64,000 nt of DNA from positions 1 to 64,000 of the forward strand of contig NZ_BOPH01000082.1 of the NCBI RefSeq assembly GCF_016863655.1. Direction: 5' to 3'. Both the position numbers and the translations under genes were made by a program. The DNA is from Virgisporangium ochraceum. Its GTDB lineage: Bacteria; Actinomycetota; Actinomycetes; Mycobacteriales; Micromonosporaceae. The stretch's first letter is position 1, and each line of letters starts with the position of its first letter. Below are positions 1-8,140 of this stretch, in pieces. The notes under the pieces were generated by a model. That model was not told the origin of the DNA and searched no databases. It saw nothing but the letters and a program-made list of their open reading frames with translations.

Positions 1-570
1 GGCGGGTGCGGCCCGCCGGCAGGGCGGACGACGATGGCCGTGCCGTCGTTCCCGGGCGGGTCGACGGTCAGGCCCGCGGCGCGCAGGACGTCGACCGGTT
101 CGTCGGGACCTCCGTCTGCGTGCCAGTACAGGCACAGCGGTGCGCGCAGGGTGTGCCAGCGGTGTTCGCGCTCGTAGGCCAGGCCCTCGTCGAGCCACCG
201 CCGGTCGGGGGTGGTGGCCAGCCACGCGGTGCGCAACGCGTGGGCGAGCTGGTCCCGCTCGGCGTCGGTCAGGTCGTCGCGGTCGGCGAGCGCCGCGTCG
301 GCGTCGCGCAGGTGGGGCAGCAGATGCGGACGGGCCGCGTCGACCTCGGCCACCACCACGTCCGGCCACGGCTGGCCCGACGGCCCGCTCCAGAAGGCGC
401 TGCCGTAGGACTGCTGGTGGGGTGACCACGTAGCCCTTCGGTCCCCGGTCGGCTTCGGCATGCGCACACGACGTGCAGCAGATGCCCCACCCGGACGCCC
501 GGTTGTCCCCGTAGCCGCGGGCCTCCAACACGTCGAACGCGGTCTGCAGGCGGGTGAAGTCCGATTCCAC
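1..570 (-). pseudogene. DUF6891-like protein, frameshifted and cut by the window edge
   Basis: Read leftward from GTG 570 (TTG 579 is in frame), the N-terminal part carries GWGICCTSCAHAEA, then GYVV; after a one-base frame change the protein resumes as HQQSYGSAFW and stays open to base 1. The CC-x-x-C motif followed by a conserved aromatic HQQ segment resembles DUF6891-type proteins of actinomycetes, which have no assigned function. The frame change falls at a run of four G (419-422, plus strand); three G would give one continuous product of at least about 185 residues. This is either a real lesion or a homopolymer sequencing error. The C-terminus lies outside the window. Family assignment is moderate, the frameshift itself is clear. 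Confidence 0.5.
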
Positions 571-692
571 GGCGGTCAATCTACGCGTCGGTGAACGGGG
601 GAAACCGACCTCGACGTTTGGATTCGTTTGTGATCCGGACCCGCTGCGATCCGCCCGGGCACGATCGTGGTCCGACTCTCGAAGGGAATGAT

Positions 693-1181
693 GTGCGTAG
701 AAGTGTGCTCGCCCGGTTCGCGACCGCCGTCGTCGCGCTGGTGCTGGCCCCGTCGACGATCGTCCAACCGGCCCGCGCCGCGGCGCCCGCGGAGGGCGTC
801 TGGCTGAAGAACGGCAGCAGTTCGACGCTCTGCCTGGACGGCAGTGTCTCCCAGGGCGTCCGCATGATGAGGTGCAACACCGCCAGCCGTTACCAGCAAT
901 GGGCCCAGATCTGGATCGGCCTGCACTCGTTCGAGCTCAGGAACGTCGGCAGCGACTTCCGGTACTGCCTGGACGGCAGCGTCTCGTCCGGTGCGCGGCT
1001 GCTGCCGTGCAACGAGAACGACTGGCAGGAGTGGATAGAGGACGAATCGGGGAACCACCTGTCGAACCTGGCGTACGGCGTCCGCCGTTCCCTGGACGGC
1101 AGTGTCAGCCAGGGCGTTCGGATGAACGCGACCTCGTCGTCCAGCCTCTACCAGAAGTGGCGGTTCGTGGTGGTCCGCTGA
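693..1181 (+). CDS. secreted RICIN-type beta-trefoil lectin
   Basis: A 162-residue secreted protein. The start is GTG 693, six bases after GAAGGGA; the longer open frame upstream lacks a signal peptide at its N-terminus. Residues 1-29 form a Sec signal (VRR, hydrophobic core, cleavage near ARA-AAP). The rest is a single beta-trefoil with three subdomains, each containing LDGSVS-x-G and a QxW-like motif (QQW, QEW, QKW). Subdomains one and two have the Cys pair (CLDGS...C); subdomain three has lost both (SLDGS...ATS). It has no catalytic domain, so it is probably a stand-alone carbohydrate-binding lectin. It is monocistronic, convergent with the Imm26-like gene. Confidence 0.8.
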   Translation: MRRSVLARFATAVVALVLAPSTIVQPARAAAPAEGVWLKNGSSSTLCLDGSVSQGVRMMRCNTASRYQQWAQIWIGLHSFELRNVGSDFRYCLDGSVSSGARLLPCNENDWQEWIEDESGNHLSNLAYGVRRSLDGSVSQGVRMNATSSSSLYQKWRFVVVR

Positions 1182-1202
1182 CCCCGCGGGGAAGGCTGCC
1201 CG

Positions 1203-1610
1203 TCACGGGATGAGGTACCGCTCGGCGAGGTCGCTGATCGCCAGGGAGCCCCAGACTCTGGCGACCGCTCCGACGTGGACGCCGTCGTACAGGATCGGCA
1301 CCAGGCCGTCGAGTTCGAGTGGCCTGGTGCCGAGCACGTCGCCGCCCGTGCGGGTGATCGCGTCGAACCGGGACTTGGCCTGTTCGAGGACCTGGTGACC
1401 GGCGATCCGGTCGGCGGTGGGCGGATCGTCGCCGACCCAGTCCATCAACCCGATGACGGCACCGACCCGGTCCTTGGGGCCGAAGGCCGGCACCGCCATG
1501 ACCCGTCCGCACGCGAAGCGTCCGTTCGACAGTGGGACCGCCCAGTATTGACCGGCTTCGAGGTACCTGTTGGATCGTGGAACGAAGGGGTAGCGACGCT
1601 CGTCGGCCAT
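1203..1610 (-). CDS. Imm26-like immunity protein
   Basis: A protein of 135 residues when started at ATG 1610 (MADERRYPF); the open frame extends to 1727 but that extension looks non-coding and covers the upstream hairpin. The segment AGQYWAVPLSNGRFACGRV followed by GAVIGLMDW is the characteristic N-terminal strand pattern of the Imm26 family, which protects against polymorphic toxins in other bacteria. No matching toxin gene lies nearby, so a toxin-immunity role here is only an inference. It is separated from the upstream xylanase gene by a strong hairpin. No clear Shine-Dalgarno sequence precedes the chosen start. Confidence 0.6.
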   Translation of the reverse strand: MADERRYPFVPRSNRYLEAGQYWAVPLSNGRFACGRVMAVPAFGPKDRVGAVIGLMDWVGDDPPTADRIAGHQVLEQAKSRFDAITRTGGDVLGTRPLELDGLVPILYDGVHVGAVARVWGSLAISDLAERYLIP

Positions 1611-1695
1611 GATGCCGATCGTGCCAGCTCGCACGTGGCGTCGAGGTCCGCTCATCCGGATCCGGTAGCCGCGCGACGAGCCCGCCGGATACGCC

Positions 1696-1730
1696 AGCGT
1701 GTCCGGCACCTGGGCGGCGCCGGACACGCT
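1696..1730 (-). terminator. hairpin terminator after xylanase gene
   Basis: A perfect 12-bp inverted repeat (AGCGTGTCCGGC against GCCGGACACGCT) with an 11-base loop lies 19 bases beyond the xylanase stop. No U-tract follows on the leftward transcript, as is common for actinomycete terminators. Confidence 0.7.
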
Positions 1731-1748
1731 GGGTCGGTCGGGCTTTTC

Positions 1749-4196
1749 CTAGCGTTGCAGGGTCAGTACACCGGGCCGCCACGGCAGCCGGTTGTAGTCG
1801 CCTCCGGCGCTGGGGTCCTTCCCCTGGTAGAGGAGCTGGAGGTTGCACGCGTCGACGGTCTTGGTCTGGTCGGGGTTGGTGCGGACCAGGTCACCGTGGC
1901 TGATGTCGTTGGTCCAGGTGGCGCCCGCGTTGACCCTACCGGCGAACGGGTTGTTCTCGGTGGCGGCCTGCGGGGTCCACGACCCGCTGAGGCTGGTGGA
2001 CGTGAACGAGCGGAAGTAGCGCTGCTCGGAGCTGCTCCGCGCCTCGACGATCATCAGGTACTGGTTCTGGCCCTGCACCTTGTAGACCTCGACCCCTTCG
2101 AACAGGTTCTGCACGGTGTCGGTCATGATCGTCGTGTAGTTCGAGCCGAAACTGCCGGGGAAGTTCCCGATCGGCATGCTCTGCCGGTAGATCTTGCCGT
2201 TGTCACCGGCGAAGAACAGGTAGATGTTCTGGTCGTCGGCGATGACGGTCTGGTCGATCACGCCGTACGGGGCGTCGGGAAGGCTGGCGGTGGACAGCGT
2301 CTGTGCCGAGGACCAGCCGTTGGGGTTGGTCGGGTCGCTCGACGTCTTGTAGCTGAACGAGGTCGGGCCCCACTGGTACGCCAGGATCCACACGTTCCGT
2401 GGCGCGAAGTAGAACAGCGTGGGTGCCACGGTGCCCTGGCTCATGGCGTTCTGGCTGGCTGAGGCCATGTCCGACCAGTTCGTGAACAGACCGAAGTTCA
2501 TCGAGCCGTAGTTGCCGGAGCTGTTGACGTTCGTCGCGTAGACCAGGTGCTTGCCCTGGTAGACGACGTTGGTGAAGTCCTTGAGCGACAGCCACCCGTT
2601 CTGCGGGTTCGTCAGCGGCCCGGTCGACGACCAGCGGTACGTCGAGGGAAGCGCGCAGCCGGTCTGGGGCGGGGCCGACGAGGACTGCGACCCCGACGGC
2701 CCGGAGGACGGGCCACCCGAGAAGTTGGTCCGCCACTGCTGGTTGGTCTGCCCGTGGCAGTCGTACAGCTGGACCTGCTGCCCGTTGGCAGTGCCCCACA
2801 CGTCCAGGCACCGGCCCGACGCCACACCGCTGATCGTGCCGTTGGCGTTGATGTTCCACTGCTGGTTGGCCTGGCCGTTGCAGTCGTAGATGATGATGCC
2901 GGTGCCGTTGGCCGTCGCGCCGCCGCTGGCGTCGAGACACTTGTTGGCGTAGACCCGCAGCTGCTTACCCGAGGTGTAGGTCCACTGCTGGTTGGTCTGT
3001 CCGTGGCAGTCGTAGAGCTGTACCCGCGTGTTGTTGGTCTGCGACGCGTTCGGCACGTCGATGCACCGGCCCGACGCCACTCCGGCGATCGTGCCCGAGC
3101 CACCCGGCTGGCCGGGCGACGAACTCGAGGACGGGCCCGAGCTCGGCGTGGTGGGGGCGGCGGAGTTGAGGGCGTTCAGCACCGACGTGTACGCGGCCTT
3201 CTTGTTTCCGTTGCCGTCGAACAGCAGCGGGCTCTCGCCGGACCGCCACGAGTCGCTGTCACGCACGCCCCACACCGTGATCCCGATGCAGCGCGGCACG
3301 TTCAGGCACGCCTGGGTCAGGCCGGCGTACTGCGATGTCGAGGAGTTGGTGACGTCGACCTCGGTCAGGGCCACGTCCACGCCGAGGGCGGCGAAGCTCG
3401 ACAGCGTCGTCTGGAAGTTGCTCGGCAGCGAGCTGCCGCCGGTGAAGTGGGTCTGCAGCCCGACGCAGTCGATCGGCACGCCCCGTGACTTGAAGTCCTG
3501 GATCATGCGGTAGACGCCCTGGGTCTTGCCGTACGACCAGTTCTCGATGTTGTAGTCGTTGTAGCAGAGCTTCGTGGTCGGGTCGGCGGCACGGGCGGTG
3601 CGGAACGCCACCTCGATCCAGTCGTTGCCGGTCCCCTGAAGGTTCGACGAGCGGCGGCTGCCGTCCTCGTTGAACGCCTCGTTGACCACGTCCCACGAGT
3701 GCAACTTGCCCCGGTAGTGGGCCATCACCCCGTTGATGTGGTCGATCATCGCCTGGCGGAGGGCGGAGCCGGACAGGCTCTGCATCCACCCGGGCTGCTG
3801 CGCGTGCCAGGCGAGGGTGTGGCCGCGTACCTTCAGCCCGCGCTGGGTGGCCCAGTTGTAGATCTGGTCGCCGGAGTTGAAGTTGAACTGCCCCCGCTGG
3901 GGTTGGGTGGCGTCCGGCTTCATCTCGTTCTCGGCCGTGATCATGTTGAACTCGCGACCGGCGATCGTGCTGTACTGCGAGTTGCTGAGCCGGCTGGCGG
4001 CGATCGCCGTGCCGAAGTAGCGGCCCGACTGCGCGGCCGCCGCACCCAGGGTGCTCTCCGCCGCGTTCGCCGACGTCATGGCCACCACGGCCGTGGCCGC
4101 CGCCAGGACGCCGACCACACCGGCGGTCAGCACTCTGCTGACCTGCGATCTCTTCCGCCGGGGCCCGCCCGGTGGGGCGGAAGGGCTTGTGACCAC
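1749..4196 (-). CDS. bifunctional GH10 endo-1,4-beta-xylanase / GH62 alpha-L-arabinofuranosidase with CBM13
   Basis: An 815-residue secreted enzyme for arabinoxylan breakdown. GTG 4196 is chosen because AGGAG lies six bases upstream; the longer frame to 4280 would bury the signal peptide. Residues 1-45 are a Sec signal with an Arg/Lys-rich n-region and ANA-A cleavage. GH10 covers about 46-344, with acid/base Glu173 in WDVVNEAF and nucleophile Glu279 in ALTEVDV. After a Ser/Pro linker, a CBM13 trefoil (367-492) has three repeats with NQQW. A second linker leads to a GH62 domain (513-815) beginning CALPSTYRW, with DAPYGVIDQT and WTNDISHGDL typical of the family. Coupling the two activities in one chain lets it cut the xylan backbone and remove arabinose side groups. 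It is monocistronic, with its own promoter and operators. Confidence 0.95.
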   Translation of the reverse strand: MVTSPSAPPGGPRRKRSQVSRVLTAGVVGVLAAATAVVAMTSANAAESTLGAAAAQSGRYFGTAIAASRLSNSQYSTIAGREFNMITAENEMKPDATQPQRGQFNFNSGDQIYNWATQRGLKVRGHTLAWHAQQPGWMQSLSGSALRQAMIDHINGVMAHYRGKLHSWDVVNEAFNEDGSRRSSNLQGTGNDWIEVAFRTARAADPTTKLCYNDYNIENWSYGKTQGVYRMIQDFKSRGVPIDCVGLQTHFTGGSSLPSNFQTTLSSFAALGVDVALTEVDVTNSSTSQYAGLTQACLNVPRCIGITVWGVRDSDSWRSGESPLLFDGNGNKKAAYTSVLNALNSAAPTTPSSGPSSSSSPGQPGGSGTIAGVASGRCIDVPNASQTNNTRVQLYDCHGQTNQQWTYTSGKQLRVYANKCLDASGGATANGTGIIIYDCNGQANQQWNINANGTISGVASGRCLDVWGTANGQQVQLYDCHGQTNQQWRTNFSGGPSSGPSGSQSSSAPPQTGCALPSTYRWSSTGPLTNPQNGWLSLKDFTNVVYQGKHLVYATNVNSSGNYGSMNFGLFTNWSDMASASQNAMSQGTVAPTLFYFAPRNVWILAYQWGPTSFSYKTSSDPTNPNGWSSAQTLSTASLPDAPYGVIDQTVIADDQNIYLFFAGDNGKIYRQSMPIGNFPGSFGSNYTTIMTDTVQNLFEGVEVYKVQGQNQYLMIVEARSSSEQRYFRSFTSTSLSGSWTPQAATENNPFAGRVNAGATWTNDISHGDLVRTNPDQTKTVDACNLQLLYQGKDPSAGGDYNRLPWRPGVLTLQR

Positions 4197-4303
4197 CGTG
4201 ATCTCCTTTTCAGGCCAGCGCCCGGCAGTGGCGGGGACCGATGTTGGGGGTGAGAAATTAAGCATCGTCGATGCTGCCATCCGCCCTGCTCACGGGCAAC
4301 ACC

Positions 4304-4350
4304 TTTCAGAAATATTTCGGAAACATATTTCTCGACCCGGGGTGTGTAAA
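4304..4350 (-). promoter_or_regulatory. xylanase promoter with two TTTCNGAAA operators
   Basis: Leftward, TTTACA (4350-4345), a 17-base spacer and TATGTT (4327-4322) fit a sigma-70-type promoter. TTTCGGAAA (4315-4323) and TTTCAGAAA (4304-4312) are 9-bp inverted repeats set exactly 11 bp apart over the expected start point, as expected for a repressor. A further CGAAAGTTTCG palindrome lies at 4429-4439. Similar GAAA/TTTC palindromes are known upstream of actinomycete xylanase genes. The leader to the GTG start is about 110 bases and contains no other gene. Confidence 0.65.
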
Positions 4351-4389
4351 GCGTGATGGGACCGAGGTCAGCGCCGGTGTGGGCACCGA

Positions 4390-4695
4390 ATGAGTGAGCG
4401 CTTCGTCAGTCGTGCGACGCGTGCATCACGAAAGTTTCGGTCCCGGCGGGACCCGATCGTCGCTGGCGCCGGATCCATCCTCTGTCCGGGTGGGGCGATC
4501 TGCCTGGAGCACCTCGGCTGCGCCCAGCGCACGTGGCTCGTGGTGAGCGGGCCCGCCCGGGGGCAGATGTGGGACGATCCGCGGGCCGACTGTCTCGACC
4601 TGCGCCCGGTGGTCGGTCCGGGCGGCTCGACGTCCGTAAACTTCGCGGCGTGGTACCTGCGGTGGCTCGACGATGCCGAGCACGCCGCGGGCTGA
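4390..4695 (+). pseudogene. C-terminal remnant of a SUKH (SMI1/KNR4) protein
   Basis: From about base 4465 the frame encodes ILCPGGAICLEHLGCAQRTW, then LVVSGPARGQMWDDPRAD and FAAWYLRWLDD. This is the pattern of the last strands and helix of SUKH-superfamily proteins (usual form G-x-L-x-L-x-x-x-G-C-G...LVVTGPERGxVW...FxxWYxxWL). The first half of the domain is missing; the 25 residues before base 4465 are basic and unlike the family. It is probably a truncated relic, possibly cut when the xylanase promoter region was joined here. Intact translation as a 101-residue protein cannot be excluded. Confidence 0.5.
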
Positions 4696-4740
4696 CCGGC
4701 GTCCGACCGGTCATCGCGGGTCGTCGGCGCGGGGGAGTGG

Positions 4741-5361
4741 ATGACGGAGTTCGAAGAGCGGGTGCGGGCGACCCTGGCGGAGGTGCGGTCGCATCCCGCG
4801 TTCCGGGTGGACCTGGCCGTGGAGGGATCGGTCACCGCCTGGCTGACCGGACCCGGGCACATGCTCGACACGATCCGGACCGTTGCGGGCATCGACTTCG
4901 GCGTGGGGATGGGTCGTAACTTCCACCGGTTCGACGGCCTGGGGTTGGCGTGGTCGGCGGTCGGGGACCGGTCGATCGGTGGCGAGTTCTGGCTGACCAA
5001 CCTGGCCATGGTGTGCGTCGGCCGGGTCCCGGACCACGTGACCGCGGCGCAGTGGCCGGGCAGCCGCAGGCCCGCCTCGAGTCGGCTCGACGCCTACGAC
5101 CCGGTGGACTGCGGGGAGCACACGCTCTACGGCTTCGACGGCGCCGGATACCGCGGTTATCTCGACGCCATGCTCCGCACCCGCGGTTTCCTGCACTGGC
5201 AGTACCTCTACGCCGACCCGGCCGATCCCTGGTTCTCCGGACCCCACCGGCCCGACCTTCGTCGGCATGTCGACTTCCTCGCCGCGGCGTTCCCGGACGA
5301 GGACTTCTCCGACCTGGCGACGCGGGCGCGCAACCTGGCGACGTTCAGCGCCGCGCTCTGA
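4741..5361 (+). CDS. hypothetical protein, 206 residues
   Basis: ATG 4741 follows GGGGGAG at close spacing. The product begins MTEFEERVRATLAEVRSHPAF and is a soluble, acidic protein without signal peptide or membrane segment. It has strong codon bias and aromatic-rich blocks such as GIDFGVGMGRNFHRFDGLG and FLHWQYLYADPADPWFSG. I do not recognise the family. It directly follows the SUKH remnant on the same strand, so it may once have been part of the same immunity-type gene cluster. Confidence 0.75.
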   Translation: MTEFEERVRATLAEVRSHPAFRVDLAVEGSVTAWLTGPGHMLDTIRTVAGIDFGVGMGRNFHRFDGLGLAWSAVGDRSIGGEFWLTNLAMVCVGRVPDHVTAAQWPGSRRPASSRLDAYDPVDCGEHTLYGFDGAGYRGYLDAMLRTRGFLHWQYLYADPADPWFSGPHRPDLRRHVDFLAAAFPDEDFSDLATRARNLATFSAAL

Positions 5362-5443
5362 CGTCGACGCGGGTGGTTGGCGCGCCACGGGATCGTCCGC
5401 ACGCGGTGCTAGGTTGGCATCTCCGCGTGTCGATGGGGGACCG

Positions 5444-6007
5444 ATGAGCCGGACACCGGGGGTCCAGCCCGGTCGTGTCCGTTCCGGTCCCGCCCACCGG
5501 TCCACCGATGGACACGGCGATTCTCGGCAGGCGTGCGTCGACGCGCTCCGCTACGTTCGGGCCAGTGCAGAGCGGACGTCGAACGCACAGGATCCGCTCC
5601 ACGCCGGCTGTCGCGGCACGTGGCGGTACGAGCCCGACGGCGATCCACCGACCGACTACGAGCTCGGCATCGATCTCCGCCTACGGCCCGACGGGACCTC
5701 GAGCCCGACCGCCGGCACTCCGGACCGGTGCGACACGGCCACCATTCCGCTCGAGTCGGGGCTGACGCTGCGCGTGCGACGGTCCACCAGTCACGTCCTG
5801 GGGTGGGACGGGGTGCTCGACACCCGCGGTGTCGACGTGGAACTGCGGCTGATCCTCAGAATGAGCCCCTACGCCAGTGACGACGAACGGTTCGACCGGC
5901 GCGTCCGCCCGGTTCTCGGAGGTGTCGCGACGGTCCTGGGCGACGCCATTCTGGGCCGGTACGTGCCCGGGGTCAGGGTGCCAACGCCATCGGGAAGCGG
6001 CGGGTGA
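5444..6007 (+). CDS. hypothetical protein, 187 residues
   Basis: ATG 5444 (MSRTPGVQPGRVRSG) is preceded by GGGGA; the open frame upstream to 5267 overlaps the preceding gene and looks like shadow sequence. No signal peptide, membrane segment or known motif is visible. The centre contains two short beta-rich blocks (TWRYEPDGDPPTDYELGIDL and GVDVELRLILRMSPYASDDE). Its end is 13 bases from the stop of the convergent response-regulator gene. The family is not recognised. Confidence 0.6.
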   Translation: MSRTPGVQPGRVRSGPAHRSTDGHGDSRQACVDALRYVRASAERTSNAQDPLHAGCRGTWRYEPDGDPPTDYELGIDLRLRPDGTSSPTAGTPDRCDTATIPLESGLTLRVRRSTSHVLGWDGVLDTRGVDVELRLILRMSPYASDDERFDRRVRPVLGGVATVLGDAILGRYVPGVRVPTPSGSGG

Positions 6008-6020
6008 CCCCCGCAGGTAT

Positions 6021-6692
6021 TCAGTCGGTGACAGGCGTCCGGCGGGCCGGCGTGATCCGGTAGCCGACGCCGCGGATGGTCTCCAGGCGGACGGCATCGC
6101 CCAGTTTGGTCCGTAGCCGGGCCATGTGCACGTCGAGCGAGCGGGAGACGCCCGGCCCCGACGCCAACCACACCTCGGCGATGAGACGGTCGCGGTTGAC
6201 CACCACACCCGGTTCGGCGGCCAGCAGAGCCAGAAGGTGGAACTCCTTGCGGGTCAACGGAACCGGCACCTCGTCGACGGTGGCCGCGCGGCCGTCGAGG
6301 TCGACGCGGAGCGGGCCGAGGTCCCGCACGCCGGCCGCGCGGGGTCGGGCGCGCCGCAGCACCGCGTCCATCCGTGCCCGCATCTCACCGAGGCTGAACG
6401 GCTTGACCATGTAGTCGTCGGCGCCGCTGTGGAGGCCGGCGATGCGGGCGTTCTCGTCGCCGCGCGCGGTCAGCACGATGATCGGCACGTCGCTGTCGCG
6501 GCGCAGCCGGCGGCACAGCGCGAGCCCGTCGCCGTCGGGCAGGTTGAGGTCGAGCAGGATGAGGTCGCAGGTCGGCGCCGTCAGGGCATCGGCGACCGTC
6601 GGCACGTGGGTGACCTCGTAGCCGGCGCGCCTGAGGGTCGACACGACGACGCTGGAGAGCCGGAAGTCATCTTCGACGAGAAGAATCCGCAC
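6021..6692 (-). CDS. OmpR/PhoB-family response regulator (left)
   Basis: A 223-residue regulator. The receiver domain (1-115) has the acidic pocket EDD, phospho-acceptor Asp48 in LLDLNLPDGDG, and Lys97 in DDYMVKPF. The C-terminal winged helix (about 125-215) shows LTRKEFHLLALLA and the RSLDVHMARLRTKLGD recognition region. It is the last gene of the leftward arm and has no kinase beside it; the only histidine kinase of the locus is at 32939-33949. It is a clear paralogue of the regulator at 34891-35523, and both could bind the GTTAAC/GTTGAY repeats described below. Confidence 0.93.
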   Translation of the reverse strand: MRILLVEDDFRLSSVVVSTLRRAGYEVTHVPTVADALTAPTCDLILLDLNLPDGDGLALCRRLRRDSDVPIIVLTARGDENARIAGLHSGADDYMVKPFSLGEMRARMDAVLRRARPRAAGVRDLGPLRVDLDGRAATVDEVPVPLTRKEFHLLALLAAEPGVVVNRDRLIAEVWLASGPGVSRSLDVHMARLRTKLGDAVRLETIRGVGYRITPARRTPVTD

Positions 6693-6741
6693 GCAGCCCC
6701 CAAAGCAGATACCTCGCGGTCGATGTTATCACCGCGAAGGA

Positions 6742-7485
6742 TCATGACCGGGTGGCGGCGCCCAACAGGGCTGCGAGCTGCAGGTACGCGACCCTGGTGG
6801 CCGTGCGTACGGGGCCACCGGGGACCTCCACGACGCGGTCGGCCGTCACGTCGAACCCGCGCAGGCGCTCGACGGTGCGGTGCCGGTCGACGCCGCGACC
6901 ACCGACGATGGCGGCGGCGGTCGTTCCGCCGACGCCCGGAGCGGCGCGCAGGATCCGGTCGAGCGCCGGCTCGACCTGGTCGGCGGAGTCGGTGACCAGC
7001 ACGACCGCGTCGACACAGGCGAGCGCGGCCTGCCCGACGTCGGACCGGTCGTCGCCGATGTCGAACAGCAGGTAGCGGTGGCCGAAGGTCAGCACGTCGA
7101 CGGCGTTGTGCAGTTCGGCGTCGAGCATCGGGTGGCCGGCCGCCGGTCCGCCCACGACCAGGACGCCGGCCGCCGTCGGCACGTCGCCGGGCACGCTGGC
7201 ACCCAGGTCGGACAGCCGCCGGGTGGGTGGGTGGCCGATCGGGGTGGTCAGGCGCGCGTCCGCGGCCCGGATGCCGGCCACCGCGACACCGTCGTCGCGC
7301 AGGGCGGCGAGAACGGTGGCGGTACCGAGCGCGGTGGTCGTCGCGCCGACCCCGGGCCGGCTGGCGACCACGCCGACCACCCACGGATGCTCCTGCGGAG
7401 TGCGCACCGCGGCGACGACGTCGCGCTCGCCGTTCAGGGCGGCGAGCGCGGCCGGGTCGAGCAGGTTCGTGGTCAGTCGGGTCAT
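6742..7485 (-). CDS. MinD/ParA-like ATPase lacking P-loop lysines
   Basis: A 247-residue protein from ATG 7485 (GTG 7518 in frame is an alternative). The SIMIBI fold is readable: VVGVVASRPGVGATTTALGT at the P-loop, then LLFDIGDDRSDVG at the second motif, and VVLVTDSADQVE. Both lysines of the deviant Walker A motif are gone (Arg43 and Ala48 in RPGVGAT), so normal ATP hydrolysis is doubtful. Its C-terminus (TRVAYLQLAALLGA) matches the C-termini of the MinD-like proteins at 8141-9973 and 33986-34906. It lies between the HTH protein and the response regulator in the leftward arm. The role is unknown; MinD-like proteins typically position membrane machines. Confidence 0.8.
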   Translation of the reverse strand: MTRLTTNLLDPAALAALNGERDVVAAVRTPQEHPWVVGVVASRPGVGATTTALGTATVLAALRDDGVAVAGIRAADARLTTPIGHPPTRRLSDLGASVPGDVPTAAGVLVVGGPAAGHPMLDAELHNAVDVLTFGHRYLLFDIGDDRSDVGQAALACVDAVVLVTDSADQVEPALDRILRAAPGVGGTTAAAIVGGRGVDRHRTVERLRGFDVTADRVVEVPGGPVRTATRVAYLQLAALLGAATRS

Positions 7486-7544
7486 CTCGGCGAACCAACC
7501 GGGTCCTGTCGTCGGCACGTGGTCGAGACCGTCGGGTGTCGGGT

Positions 7545-8030
7545 CTACTCGGACCCGGCGCTGCTGGCCCGCAGCCGACCGATCCACCCCTGCGCGGTGT
7601 GCCTCGGCACGCCGTAGTGTTTCGCGACGGCAACGACGGTGCCGTGCTCGGCGTAGACCTCCGCGAGGTCGTCGGGCATGCGGCGGTAGACGCGCCCGGC
7701 CCGGACGGGTGGCTGCTGCGTCCCGGCCTTCGACTTCGCCTTCGCGTTCGCCGGTGCCGTGCGCGGCGTGGTCGCCGCCGGCTTCCGGCCGCTGGACCGT
7801 CTGGGCGCGGCCCTGGTGGGCGGCGCGTCGTCGGGTTCGCCCGACGGCCACAGCGCGCGCAGGAGCAGCTGCAGGTCGATGTCGGGCATCGGGTGCAGGG
7901 CGATGTCGGCTCCCTCGCGCGACCGGACCGCCACCTGCGTCACCCGCGGTTCACCGGCCACCGAGTCGACCGACACGACGGTCTCCGCCTGGTTGTCGGC
8001 AGACGAAATGATGACCGTGTACTGGGCCAT
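7545..8030 (-). CDS. short beta-domain protein with C-terminal HTH
   Basis: A 161-residue protein. Residues 1-60 (MAQYTVIISSADN...DIDLQLLLRALW) form a small domain found again in the gene at 29218-29508. A basic Pro/Ala/Lys linker follows (about 70-112). The C-terminus (115-157) reads MPDDLAEVYAEHGTVVAVAK followed by HYGVPRHTAQGWIGRLR, a helix-turn-helix of the kind that selects DNA or subunits by primary motif. This suggests a locus-specific DNA-binding protein. There are 110 bases without a gene between it and the upstream MinD-like gene; I see no convincing promoter there. Confidence 0.7.
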   Translation of the reverse strand: MAQYTVIISSADNQAETVVSVDSVAGEPRVTQVAVRSREGADIALHPMPDIDLQLLLRALWPSGEPDDAPPTRAAPRRSSGRKPAATTPRTAPANAKAKSKAGTQQPPVRAGRVYRRMPDDLAEVYAEHGTVVAVAKHYGVPRHTAQGWIGRLRASSAGSE

Positions 8031-8140
8031 GTCGAGTCCTCCCGCGCCGGTGTGAACGCAAGACAGAGTATCGCCCCCGAACGGTTTCGTGTGTAGCTAG
8101 TCGCTTGTCTTTTCCGCGCTTCCGGCCCGGGCCGGCGGGA

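Noticed and set aside
1275..2462. 395-residue open frame on the plus strand
   Set aside because: It is opposite to the xylanase and Imm26-like genes, is rich in Arg/Gly/Val, and has no domain; a complement of GC-biased coding DNA.
4368..5009. 213-residue minus-strand frame
   Set aside because: It opposes the SUKH remnant and the 4741 gene and has random-looking Arg/Ser/Pro composition.
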